64,000 bases of DNA. Source: Nelumbo lutea. Lineage: Eukaryota > Streptophyta > Magnoliopsida > Proteales > Nelumbonaceae. Position numbers and translations under genes: made by a program. Positions 33,664 to 44,872 of the stretch are shown here, in pieces (position 1 is the first letter of the stretch; each line of letters starts with the position of its first letter). The notes beneath the pieces are model-generated. The model did not search any database. It was not told the DNA's origin and saw only the letters and a program-made list of their open reading frames with translations. The stretch spans positions 68,544,383-68,608,382 of the forward strand of contig JAKGHH010000002.1 in NCBI GenBank assembly GCA_022828595.1, read 5' to 3'.

Positions 33664-35126
33664 CTAGTAAGTGTGCACATGCTTTGCACTTGGCAATCAA
33701 TTATGCATCCAAAATTTTCTATAAACTTTATATAAGTTTTTATACTTTTTTCTTTTGATTATTAATCAGATACCGATTGCAAAATCCAAATCCGATTACA
33801 TAAACACATCATCCAAATATGTGATAATTGAATCGAGTTGTGAAGTTTCAAGTATCATTGACAGACTTACTTGCTTGGCTATATTCTTCTTTTTGTAATG
33901 TTTTATCTTTTTGGTGTAACTTTTTTATATTTATTTATCAAAAAAAATGTAAGATTTAAGTGGTGAGAATTGAATGAAGTGAAAAGTAGTAACTCAGTTT
34001 ACAATTTAAACCTCACAATTAAATAGGGATTAAATTAAAAAATGAGTAGTCAAAAGAAAGTTTCACAATCTTGTTCATATTTTTAATATTAGGCCATGTT
34101 TAGTTTAAAGGAAAAGGCAGGGAAAGAAAAGGAAAGATAGGAAACTCTATACAAGGTTTGTAAAGGTTTCATTCCCTTTTCTTTCTTTTTCCTACTTTTT
34201 CCTTCAAACCAAACCTTAGGCTATGTTTGGTTTGAAGGAAAATGTATGGAAAGGAAGGAAAAGATAAGGAAATCTTTACAAACCTTGTATTGGTTTCCCT
34301 ATCTTTCCCTTCCTTTCCCTACCTTTTCTTTCAAACCAAACATAGCCTTAGTGTAAATATAGAATTATAGATGTGCTCAACTTTTTTTATAGTATTTTGC
34401 ATTTCTATGTGTAAAAATAATTTTGATATATCACATTTAATTTTTGTTTAATATGATAAATATGTGATATTATACATGTGTATGAATGTTTTTTTCACAA
34501 TATTTATGTATTTTTCTATTTTTTATTTTATTAATTTTTATTATTTATTTATGACATTAAATGTTAATGCATTTGACCTAAGAGTTGAACTATTCATCTT
34601 TGACAAACAATAAAATAATTTTATTTTTGGTTAATTCAAAATTTTGTATTTCATCTTCGTTATAAATAAAATAATTCTTGTTTATTACACTTACTTTTGT
34701 AATTTGATTAATAAAAATATCATAAATGTGTTTGCTTTTTTCTATATTTTTGTATTTTTTGTATTTATTTCTATTTTAAAAACTTTATTACTTAACTATG
34801 ATTTCATAGGTTGATCAATTTGAATCGGATAATTGAATTGCTTAGCCACTAGACCCACCACTTGGATAAAGATCGGTTTTTGTTTTTGAGTCAATTTTAA
34901 AATAATGGGTTTATATTGTTAAAAATATTGACATCATCTATTAGTGAAAAATAAATTAGATTTAGGATTTAATAAGAGAAAATGGTAGTTAATACCTCAA
35001 GTATAAGACTTAACGAGAGGGGATTGAATGAGGTGGAATGTAATAACTGAAATTATACTTTCAACCCTTACAATTAGAGATATACTAAATACACAAATAT
35101 TGGCACTTTTATATATAGTATAAAGA
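33664..35126 (-). mobile_element. Helitron-like element, minus strand
   Basis: On the minus strand the 3' end has an inverted repeat (AAGTG ... CACTT with inner TGCA pairs) followed by TACTAG and then T, the usual Helitron terminus. The 5' end is TCTTTATACTATATATAAAA. Helitrons make no target duplication and insert between A and T: T follows the 3' end, but the base before the 5' TC is T, so that end may be a few bases off. It encodes no Rep/helicase. Two MITEs lie inside. Confidence 0.55.
34092..34347. mobile_element. Two adjacent Tourist-like MITEs sharing TTA
   Basis: Copy one is 34092-34215 and copy two 34219-34347. Both are palindromic GG(C/T)ATGTTT(A/G)GTTT..AAGGAAAAGG-type hairpins ending ..CCTTCAAACCAAACC or ..CAAACCAAACATAGCC. 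TTA occurs at 34089-34091, 34216-34218 and 34348-34350, so the second copy probably inserted at the TTA bordering the first. Confidence 0.8.
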
Positions 35127-35697
35127 AATACAGGGTAAATTTAGTCCAAAAAACCTTTCACTCTTTATCTGCACTTTTATATATAATATAAATTTATAAT
35201 TTTCAAAACTATTCAATAAATTTAATATTTTTAGAAAACTTTTAATTAGAAAACTATTGTTAATTGGATATTCATAATTAATAATTGGTAACTTACATTT
35301 GTTTTTGGTACCTATTAAATTGGAAAATTATTAGAATTAATATCGATAATTTACATCTGGTAATTATTAATAGTTTCCATAATTATTGTTAATTTACGTT
35401 TAATTTTGGTAACCACTGTGAAATTTTGATTTAATGATTTATCTAAACAAACTTTCATCTTCTTTGTGATTTAATTTCGTCAAATTTAATTATCAATTTG
35501 CTGGATTTTTTTTTATATTTTTAGTAATTAATTATTCATAAATGCACAATTTTTTTAAAATTAATTCATCCATCTATGATTTAATTATTGGTATGCATCA
35601 AAAAATACCTAGAAATCATTAATCAATGGTAATATTAACAATTACTAAGATTCACCGAAATATTTCAATATTACAATATTATATGAAAATAATTCAA

Positions 35698-35738
<41 letters not shown>

Positions 35739-36861
35739 GAAATTGAATGTTATTACCTAAAAATTTCAGTAATTTTCAGAAAATGATTTTTATTACAAAA
35801 CCTAAAATATCAATTTTGTTTTCATATTTTCAGTAAATAATTATTCATAAATATATAATTTTCAAAATAAAATTATTCAAATCAATAATTGATCAAAACA
35901 TTAATAATTACTAAATTTACTGAAATTGTTTAATATTTAAATGTTAATTTATTAATATTTGAAATTAATTACATAACAGTATTATCTGAAATTGATCATT
36001 ATTACCTGAAATTTTCAATAATTTTCAGAAAATTATTTCTTTTGAAAATTAAAAAAAAATTAAAGTTTCAGAAATTTTTAGTAATTTCCAGAAATTTTCA
36101 GGTATTTTCAGAAAATTATTGATTTTATAAATTAATTTTATAATGAAAAATTATTTATTGTGATTCTCATTTACTTTAGTTTTTGGTAATTATTAAATAT
36201 TAAATTGGAAAATTATTGGGGGAATTTTAATATTGATAATTTGCATTTGGTAATTATTAATCATTACCATAATTATTGATAATTTTAATAATTTCCATAA
36301 TTGATTATTGGTAATTACTAAATTGGAAAACTATCTGGGAACTTTAATACTGATAATTTACATTTGGTAATTATTAATCATTTCCATAATTATTGGTAAT
36401 TTATATTGGGTTTTGGTATTTATTGGGAAATTTTAATTTAGTAATTTCCATAAACTAATTTTCATGTTTTGGTAATTTAATTCAGTAAATGTGAATTCTA
36501 AAAAAATTAATTTACTAAAAAAATTAATATTCTCAGTAATTAATTATTCATAAATTCAAAATTTTTTGAAAATCAATTTATTCATATCAGTTCGGAAATT
36601 TATTCATAAATCCTTGAAAAGTAATTTATTCTTATCAATATTTGTACCAAGGATTTTTAAGATACTCAACTTTTTCCTTCTACTTTTTTTATTTTCTTGT
36701 TATGCAAACAACAATAAATAGAAAATTTTCATTAATTTAGTTTTAAATATCCCCTGCAAAGTATCAGCTAATTGGTTGGTACGGTGTCCTATTAGTTGTA
36801 GCTAAGAATTAGAATTGAATCCCACTTGCAGTACTAAGGTTGGGGGCTTTATGAGTTTGGG
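35127..36861. other. Intergenic, AT-rich
   Basis: Highly AT-rich, with recurrent TTGGTAATTATTAAT-type words and an (ATT)n microsatellite of about 40 bp at 35695-35735. No gene. Confidence 0.5.
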
Positions 36862-37194
36862 TAGGGCTGTCAATAGGTCAGGCCTAAGTAGAACTAATCC
36901 CAAACTGATTTTTAATCCGGACAAAATCACAAACCTAGAACTGTCTTAATTAATAGTCAGGTCTATCAAATCCAAACCCAATAAACACGATTATATTGAA
37001 ACTATATTTGTTTGTTTAAATAATAATTTAAAATTTATTTTTTTGATAATATAAAATTAACAAAAATGTTAAAAATATTAAATTATTTATATGTCAATAA
37101 ATTAAACATTTTTAATTAATATTATCTTATTTATTATCAATAAAATTTACCATTTCAAACATAAAATATAATAAAAATTACAAGAAATTTAAAA

Positions 37195-37262
<68 letters not shown>

Positions 37263-37279
37263 GATAGATAGATAGATAG

Positions 37280-37312
<33 letters not shown>

Positions 37313-37469
37313 TAGTACAAAATCAGTTCTGGGTCTGAATCAGTTTGCTATAGGCAAGAACTAGACCTGACCCAATTATTAATCAGGACAAAATCATGGA
37401 ACTAGAACCATTATAATCGGTTTTGTCGATTTTTGATCCATTAAGTAAACCCGACCCATTGACACCCTA
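36862..37469. mobile_element. Non-autonomous hAT-like element with microsatellites
   Basis: The left end TAGGGCTGTCAATAGGTC and right end CCCATTGACACCCTA are inverted repeats. Flanking octamers AGTTTGGG (36854-36861) and GGTTTGGA (37470-37477) match at 6 of 8. The middle holds a composite microsatellite. Confidence 0.7.
37197..37312. repeat. Composite microsatellite (ATT)n (TAGA)n (TATG)n
   Basis: About 20 ATT units, then about six TAGA and seven TATG/GTAT units in direct succession. Confidence 0.9.
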
Positions 37470-39919
37470 GGTTTGGAGGACAATTTTTAAGCCTTTCTTG
37501 TACTTTGAACTCTGTAAAATAAAAAGAAAAAAAAGAACTCTCCTAAAATCTTGTAGATTATCAATTTGTAAAATTAATCAACTTTTGATTTTTTTTTTTT
37601 TTGTGCATCACACAAGACCCCGCTAGTCGCTAGTTATCAAATAAAAAACTCCAATATAATATCAAAATAGGTCTTATGTTGACCACAGTATTCAATATAT
37701 GGTCAATCCAAAGGGTTAGAACAATTTGAATTTGTTACAAAATTTGTCCACATGGCTAAAATGAAGTAGGTCATAGAAAGGCTCCTCGCTTGACCTATTT
37801 TGGAAACTTTTTCCTACATTCCAGTCACATAAAGAACTCTCCATATGACTTGCCATATTTCTACCATGCAGTAGGCTGATGTGGCCAATTAGCCCATCCA
37901 TCAAGAAGGTGATACCTTTGTATTGGGCATTCATCGTGTGATCTAGCTTTTATGGTCTTCCACAAGTAATATTAACTATTGAAAATTTAATATTCTAATA
38001 GTAAACCTTCCTAAAATAGAGGTTTCTTCTTCCCATTTTGATCTCCACCTGGGGCTGCAAGTGGGGTTTCCTGATTTGAAGAATTTCATCTACACCGGGC
38101 TCAGGTTAGGTTCGACCCATTGAAAATTTAAGAAATCCCCAACCCAACCCAACCCAAGTTTTATCTCCAAATTAGAGTATTCACGGTTCGGTTAACCAAA
38201 TTGTAGGTGCATTTATAAAACTGAACTGAAGCTATTGATTTTTAAAAATTTTGAACCAAAACCAAACCGAATCAACCAGTTAACCAATCACCAGTTTGGT
38301 TGTTTATATATATATGTGCGTGTGTGTATGTATTTTGGTTTGGATTATTAGTTTTGATTCGGTTTTTCAAGAACACCCCTATCCGAAACCAATTTACTAC
38401 ATTCTTATGCAGATCCTTGCTATGGATTATGGGATTGGAGTCTGAATCACTTGCCAACAAAATATATTCCAATACCATCCCAATATGATCCAACACCACA
38501 CATCTCATATATAACGGGTCCCATTTTTATGATCATTCCTAATCTCATGGCGATTCCTGCTGGTGGGATTGAACCTCTGGTCAAGGCAATAGGTCCTCTT
38601 TCCAACGGATGATCTGGCTCTACCATATGATCCCTCAAACAGGCTTGGTTATTGTATCGAAACTGCCTATTTGATAAATTGATCTAACTTTTTAAATCTT
38701 TATATTATATTATATTAGATGATAATATCAAATCTCGTGGACACAGTAAAGAGTAAAGTGTTACGCCCACTAGCCAAGATAGCTAGCAAATGTAAAATTT
38801 AAAAAGAAAGGGGGACCTTGGGATACTTGAAAACTCGTCAGAACCCATAAAATGATACATTCATGACTGAATTGCAAAGAAAGGCTCAACGAACATATCT
38901 GCAAATCGACAAGATTGCTAGTAGTCTGGAAAAATATAACAGATGACAGAAACCTTTGCCAATAAAAGTAAGAAGTAACATGAGAGCAAAGAAAATAAAT
39001 TAGGGAATTATTCTTACTTGTGAAGTACGGATCAGTTTACAGGTAGTTGAGCTGTATTCTGTTGTAGATCTTTACCAGAAGAATGATTTTGGTTTTCTTG
39101 GTTAATAACCAAGGCTCATACTTCTATGCATTATCAAATCATGAATATTGCTTGGTGGTATCCTTGGAATTGACCAACCCCTAAAGCAGTTTTCATTTAC
39201 TTCAAACTTCAATATACTAGTACACTTTCTTAAATCATATTTGTCAAAAAAGTAGAAAAAATAAAATAAACAAAAAGTAAAATTATCAAAATATGTAATA
39301 AAGTTCAACTGACTGGGAGAGACACGAAAGAAAGACCTAATAATGTTTTGGATTTATTAAAATTTCTTGTCCCACAGTTCTCTGTCCTAAGTCCTAGCCT
39401 CATCTTGAGGTGACATTAGCTAAATCTTGTCCCCCTGAAAATGACCACTTTGGTCCCTGTATTCATAAAACCCAAATCACTTAAGAAAAGCAAAAGGAAA
39501 AAACGGTTGCTTGGACTCCCCCAAGGTATTTCAGGTGGAGGCAAAACCTAATTCTTGTGGCCCAAATAGTTTGAAGTAACAATCAGTCCCCCATAGTTAG
39601 AGATGGGTTGTTTCTTTTCTACTTCAAACCCTCGAGGCCTCGAACATTTCATCAATGCCACTGTTCTAGTGTCCCTCCTATTATTGTTGTTACTGTTGTT
39701 GACAGTTGACACGTACACCTTAAGCAAAAACCCACCTACACAAATCAGAGATGCATCACTTACCGGTGGAACATGCAGGGTTATTCTCTACATCATCCCA
39801 AAGGAAGCTCTCATATTTGCGGCTAATTTTTAATTCCCAGCGGCTTAATTACACAACACAACCATCAATGTCGAGTGGAGTTCCTTAAATTAATTTCTGC
39901 TGCAACCCATGCATGTTCG
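37470..39919. other. Intergenic, nothing firm
   Basis: No recognisable coding sequence. A GGGGCTGCAAGTGGGG motif at 38052 looks like one end of a hAT-type element, but its partner was not found. A candidate hAT-like element within is listed separately. Confidence 0.45.
38173..38381. mobile_element. Possible hAT-like element, 209 bp
   Basis: TAGAGTATTCACGGTTCGG at the left pairs loosely with CAAGAACACCCCTA at the right, and the interior is made of GGTT(C/A)GGTT/AACCGAA motifs. No clear octamer duplication. Confidence 0.42.
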
Positions 39920-40200
39920 TTTGCTAATTTACAGACAAAACTTTTATTATCAATCCGCGTAAAATTTTGACAACCCAGCAAACAGAGACAGATACACAGA
40001 TTGAGAGAGAAACCCATGTTCATTTGCTATATAATTTTCAAGACTAAAACAAAGCTTTTATTATCAATCTATGTTAAATTTTGACAACCCAGCAAACAGA
40101 GACAGATACACAGACAGAGAGAGAAACCCATGTTCATCATTTGCTAACTCACAAGACTAAAACAGAGCTTTTATTATCAATCCATGTTAAATTTTAACAA
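39920..40200. repeat. Tandem repeat, about 114 bp, 2.5 copies
   Basis: TTTGCTAA...CTTTTATTATCAATC...GACAACCCAGCA...GAGAGAGAAACCCATGTTC recurs with period 113-114 (CTTTTATTATCAATC at 39941, 40055 and 40168). It lies downstream of the OVATE gene and ends in a (GA)n run at 40207-40236. Confidence 0.85.
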
Positions 40201-40206
40201 CCCAGC

Positions 40207-40236
<30 letters not shown>

Positions 40237-40237
<1 letters not shown>

Positions 40238-40576
40238 AATGAAAACATTGGGAGAAAACGTGGCCTACTATGATCATAGATCTCATTAGGAGCCATGGCG
40301 TAATACATAGAAAGAAAGCAGTAAATGTACAGAAAGTTGGGAAAAAAGAAAAGAAAAGAGAACTATTACTGTTCTCATTAAAACTCATTAAACCCCATGG
40401 CCCTACCCATTCGACAGCTACTGCATCATCATCATTATTATATTCAAATTCCAACGTCTAGCTTTACCCACCGTGCCCACTTACATCATCTACGATTGCA
40501 CCTGTCTTCCTCACGTGACCTTCCCACGAACTAATCTAAACTCACGTGACGTACGCCGACCAGCTGGTCGGCTTCA
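40237..40576. other. 3' flank of the OVATE gene
   Basis: Probably includes the 3' untranslated region of the minus-strand gene. No second coding sequence is recognised; short frames here are composition artefacts. Confidence 0.5.
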
Positions 40577-41101
40577 CTATGCCTGAGCAGCGAGGAACCC
40601 GTTCCAGATCTCTGTGAAGGCTCTGACGATAATCTCATGGTGGTATGGAGAATTCAGCTGTAGGAAGCAGTCGAGGAGGTCCCGGAGCTCCTCTTGAGAG
40701 TAAATTTCCTTCTCCATGATCATTTGAAGCATCGAACGCCGGAAATCCAGATATGGGTCGTCGGAATCCTTGACCACGGCCACACTCTCGCCAATTCTTC
40801 CTAACCCATTAGCCATGGTTGTGTTCCTTAGATCGTATTCAGCTTCAGCTTCAGATTGGTTGGGGGATGTGTCCATGTTCGGAGACTGTGTAGTCGTTGT
40901 GTCGTCTTCGTCGTCGACTGAGAAGCCACCTCTTTCCCAGGAGCTTGAAGAAGAGCCATAGATACCAGCTTTCTGATGATAAGTTGATGGCTTGCTCTTT
41001 GTTTTTGGACTGAATACACCGGAGAGCTTTGGCCTTCTGCAGCCACAGCTTACGTTGACTGCAACTGTGTTCTTATTGAGCTTCTTCCTGGTTGAGGACA
41101 T
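40577..41101 (-). CDS. OVATE family protein (OFP), transcriptional repressor
   Basis: 174 residues, single exon, as is usual for OFPs. The ATG at 41101 (MSSTRKKLNKN) is chosen; the longer frame would need a GTG start. The N-terminus is basic, with a CGCRRPKLSGVF motif seen in OFP6/OFP8-type proteins. A low-complexity Ser/Asp/Thr-rich middle follows. The OVATE domain spans about residues 106-169: VVKDSDDPYLDFRRSMLQMI, EELRDLLDCFLQLNSPYHHE and VRAFTEIWNGF. The family acts in the nucleus and cytoplasm as plant-specific repressors that bind TALE homeodomain proteins and affect organ shape and cell-wall programmes; that role is from family knowledge. A TATA box and a CT-rich leader lie upstream. 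The gene appears intact. The exact OFP subgroup is uncertain. Confidence 0.95.
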   Translation of the reverse strand: MSSTRKKLNKNTVAVNVSCGCRRPKLSGVFSPKTKSKPSTYHQKAGIYGSSSSSWERGGFSVDDEDDTTTTQSPNMDTSPNQSEAEAEYDLRNTTMANGLGRIGESVAVVKDSDDPYLDFRRSMLQMIMEKEIYSQEELRDLLDCFLQLNSPYHHEIIVRAFTEIWNGFLAAQA

Positions 41102-41121
41102 TGTAGAACCTGGAAATTGAA

Positions 41122-41135
41122 ACACAGAGAGAGAG

Positions 41136-41171
<36 letters not shown>
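41122..41171. repeat. (GA)n / (CT)n run in the OVATE gene leader
   Basis: About 50 bases of GA on the plus strand, hence CT-rich in the sense of the OVATE transcript, 20 bases upstream of its ATG. CT-rich leaders are common in plant genes; length variation here could affect expression. Confidence 0.88.
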
Positions 41172-41173
<2 letters not shown>

Positions 41174-41255
41174 AGTAGTTGAGAAGGAAAGGTAGTCTGG
41201 TTTGACGCCTCTTCCTCTTCCAGCGTTGAGAGTAAGGAAGCTTGGGCGAGGCTGC

Positions 41256-41264
41256 TATATAAAT
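41256..41264 (-). promoter_or_regulatory. TATA box of the OVATE gene
   Basis: ATTTATATA on the minus strand, about 155-160 nt upstream of the ATG at 41101. It predicts transcription starting near 41225-41230, upstream of the CT-rich leader. Confidence 0.68.
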
Positions 41265-42489
41265 TGCCCATGTGAGCGCGACATAGAACGGGGCCTTCTT
41301 GACAATTTATTTTATTATAATTTACTAGTTGTTTATCTTGTTAATGAAAAAAAGGAAAGAAAATATATAATAAACAGGAGTATCGAAATCACGGAGAACT
41401 ATGAATTTACTTAATTATAAAACATTAGTAGAATGATCTTGGGATCTCCAATGTTGAAACCCCACCGCTGGATTAGCTAACTGGGGCCCAGATTTCACAC
41501 CTGAGCCTTTTATATCTTTGGCCGATCTCCCTCTGTTGTTACTTTTTTAAAGATCATTTCAACAAATTGGGAAGAGGAAAAAGAAGGGTTTCCTACAGAT
41601 AATTTCAACAAGTGAGACAATGTTATCCAAATTTCTGTTCTATAGATAAACTCAAGTTGAAGCCACGTGGAGGGTGAATATAATTGGTCCCGAACTCCTG
41701 ATGGTTCATCAGATAGCCAGGCAATCCTTTGTATTGTACTTGAATCTGTATCAAATGCATGCCAGTTTTGTACTATTCCTGTGTTGGACTTCTTTCTCTG
41801 TATCCAATACTGTGAAGCTAATTCAAAATTTTCAATTGGATAAAAAAAATTAAGAAATGGGTATTAGAAAGAGAAGTCTTTTCTTATGGCACGTGTCTAC
41901 TTGACAAGAGCTTTTAACATATTGAGGGAAGTCCTGACGTGGCAAACATGTGGAGCCCATCCTGGGCTGCTGCTATTCTAGCTAGCTAGGTTCTATCAAT
42001 GAGATTCTCTAGATGTCTAAAAATCACTTGGTAACTTTTCCCAGCAAAGCCATCTGAAAGTTAAATTTGAAATCCAAAGAATGCTATTGAGACATCTTGG
42101 AGGGGGACAATCACGGTGTTATAACATAAGACAATAAATCTGATGAGAATCCAACTAAAGTCATTTAAGTACAATAAGGAATCATGTCCCCTAATTTTCT
42201 TTTCATCCAAAGCTCTTATTGTATGGGCCTTTGGGGAAATAAAAATACAAAATTTACAATGTTTGAAAAGTGAAAACAACCAAAACGCATCGTTAGAAGA
42301 CAAGCTGATCAGTGATCAATATATCCATATCCCCTCCCCTCTTCAACAGCAAAAATATGGAGTAAAGCAAACAAACAAAACAACAATTTGCTGCCAACTC
42401 GGGTTGCTTGAATGAATTAAATATAATAGATTGTACATCCAGATACATGTGTCTGGACTTTTGCTCATTAGGGGATGTTTGCTTATGCA
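41265..42489. other. Intergenic upstream of the OVATE gene
   Basis: Likely promoter-distal sequence. No element boundaries or coding sequence recognised. Confidence 0.45.
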
Positions 42490-43195
42490 GTTTGATTTAA
42501 ACCTATCATAACTTATGGAAGTAAGGGGTGGTACCGTGAGGGATGAAAAGATTCCAAAATCTATGCTGCAAGAAGCCCATCTAGTTTAAATCAAGCACTG
42601 AAAATTCTTCATCAAACACCATTGAAGTATCTCTTGGTCTCAATCTCTTTTTCACAAGCGCGATGTCAAACACCTGTTGAAGGAGTTCACATCTGCGCCC
42701 CACAATGCTCCACAGCACATCCCGGCCTTGTATTAGAAATATCTTCCCATGATGTCTCATCATCTCCTGTACTTGTCATCGGGAGATATTCCCAATACAT
42801 GGTCGGGACAATCAAAGAGATAGAGACTAGTAAGATGCCAATCAAACTCAAACCAAGAACAAAAAGTTCTTCATCAAACACCCGTTGGACTATCTCCTAG
42901 TCTCTATCTCTTTGGTTCTAACAAATCCCTCTAAGCCCCATTTGGGGGGTTGCTAAGATGGCAATTAGAAGATTCCAATGTGTCTTGTCTTTAAACCTAT
43001 ATAACTTATGGAAGAAAAGAAGCTAATCTAGCTCAAACCAAACACTAAAAGTTCATCACTAAACACCTGGTGGAGTATCTCTTGGTCTCTATCTCCATAG
43101 TTCTAACAAGTTCCTCCCCAATTAAAGCCCCATCTATCTAGAGTTGTTAATATAGCAATTAGAAGATTCCACTGTGTCTTAACTTTAAACGAGGA
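42490..43195. repeat. Degenerate tandem repeat, units about 185-260 bp
   Basis: A block like AAAGTTCTTCATCAAACACC..GTATCTCTTGGTCTCTATCTC occurs at about 42601, 42862 and 43046. A second block like AATTAGAAGATTCCA..TGTGTCTT occurs at about 42961 and 43154, and a related AAACCTAT..AACTTATGGAAG at 42500 and 42995. Apparent minus-strand ORFs (repeated FDEEFSVL/FDEELFVL) are by-products of the repeat. Confidence 0.65.
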
Positions 43196-44872
43196 GAATC
43201 AACTGAGTAGGCAGGCTGCAGGCTACAGGCTACATCTTGACTGGTATAGGGTTATTAAACTAAACAATTAACAATAATTTAAGTACCCATAAGCTCGAGA
43301 TATTAAACATTCAAAACCAAAGAAAATCCTTTTAAAGCATGTATAAGCCCAAGAACCATTCATTCCAAACTACAGCTTTCTAGTACGCATTGTGAATTGT
43401 TTAAGTAGAAGTGTCGAAGTGTCTTTATAAGCTAGCGATGGCTTAACTTGGTGCACAACTTCAGATGGGCCAGAAGTCAGTCACGGGACCATACAGTTCA
43501 GATGCCCCCGGCCCACCATTCTTCTGGCAGTGATATTGTCTGTCTTCTGGCATCGCTGGATTTTTCTTTTTAAACTTTCTAATAATTATTTGGGAGAGTG
43601 TTATCGCCATAGCTGAAGCTGATGCGAACTGTAAACGATAGAGCTGTTGTTTATAATTAGGAAACTTTGTTCTTTTCTCTTCTAATCTCTGGGAAGAAGA
43701 GCAAATTCAAGAGTAGAGTATTTCAGTTAATTGTTTATTATGTACTAAACGTACTGTATTTTTCGCCAGGCCCACAGACAGCTTGACAAACAGTCAATGC
43801 ACTATCCCTTCTGGACTCTCGGATTATCCATCTCGGACACCTATAAAAGCCAATACTCCATGAGCTCTGATGCAGGAAAAAATTAGAGGAAAAAACACAA
43901 GTGTACATAGGTTGAATAGTTAAAGATAAATCAAATTGTACTAATTTTGTATTATATATATAGGGCATACTAGTGATGCACCACCAATTGAATGATGTAG
44001 ACTATAGATAAATCATCAATGAGCATGGATAAGTCTGATCATATATTGTTGTTCAGGTCAGAATCTCAGACCTCAGAGATCAAGTGATGCTGTGTTCTGC
44101 TAACAGATACAAATTTTCTTTTTCTTGGGTATTTGATTTAGCTTTCTCTAGACATGGATTCAAGACTATTGAAATAGGTGTGGCAATCTGTCAGATTATG
44201 GCCTGGACTCTAAGTTCTTTAGGGCTAAGGTCAAGCCTAGAAATTAATGTGTTAATTTCCTGGCCAGGCCTCAACAAATCTGGACCACAATGAACTCTTT
44301 AATTTGAGATACTTTATGTAATTTCAAGTGAATTTCCATCTGTTAATCCAAGTGGATCATCTCACACAAGATACCCAGCTGGTGTATGATGTATTTGTAA
44401 GGATTTAGGAAAAGAAAATTGACGTATCCTTAGCATTTGATGGGCCAAAAACTAATAAACCCCTTTACATTCCTGATTGGAAAAGCTTTATTAGATAAGA
44501 TGTAAATAAGTCTTTGTTCTTCGCATGCCGAATGTATTGTTTTATTTTGTTAGAAAAATCTCCATCTTATTACTAATTTTACATAAGTTTCTGTTAGATA
44601 TTTATAAAATTAGTAGACCGTGTAATTTTTCTATCTATCACGTTATTAAAATTTGACACTCTAAATTGTCTTCCAGAGTTAAATTACATACTTGATCGGT
44701 CATGGGAAATTGCAGACGTGAGTGGTATATCCATTCATGAACCAACTCATTAATATACTCTCTTATGCCCCAAAATACTACTCTTAAGTCCTAGGCTACG
44801 GAAAAGAAAAGGATTTGACGTGATGATGGGTTGCAAGTTGGGGCATATATCTTCAGTTTTATAAATTTCATA
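43196..44872. other. Intergenic, nothing recognised
   Basis: Small ORFs (43738-43968, 44084-44293) without family resemblance. Ends in the left target duplication of the next element. Confidence 0.5.

Noticed and set aside
42581..42881. ORFs with repeated VFDEE..VLGL motifs that could suggest a small protein family.
   Set aside because: The similarity follows from the DNA tandem repeat and there is no conserved start or domain.
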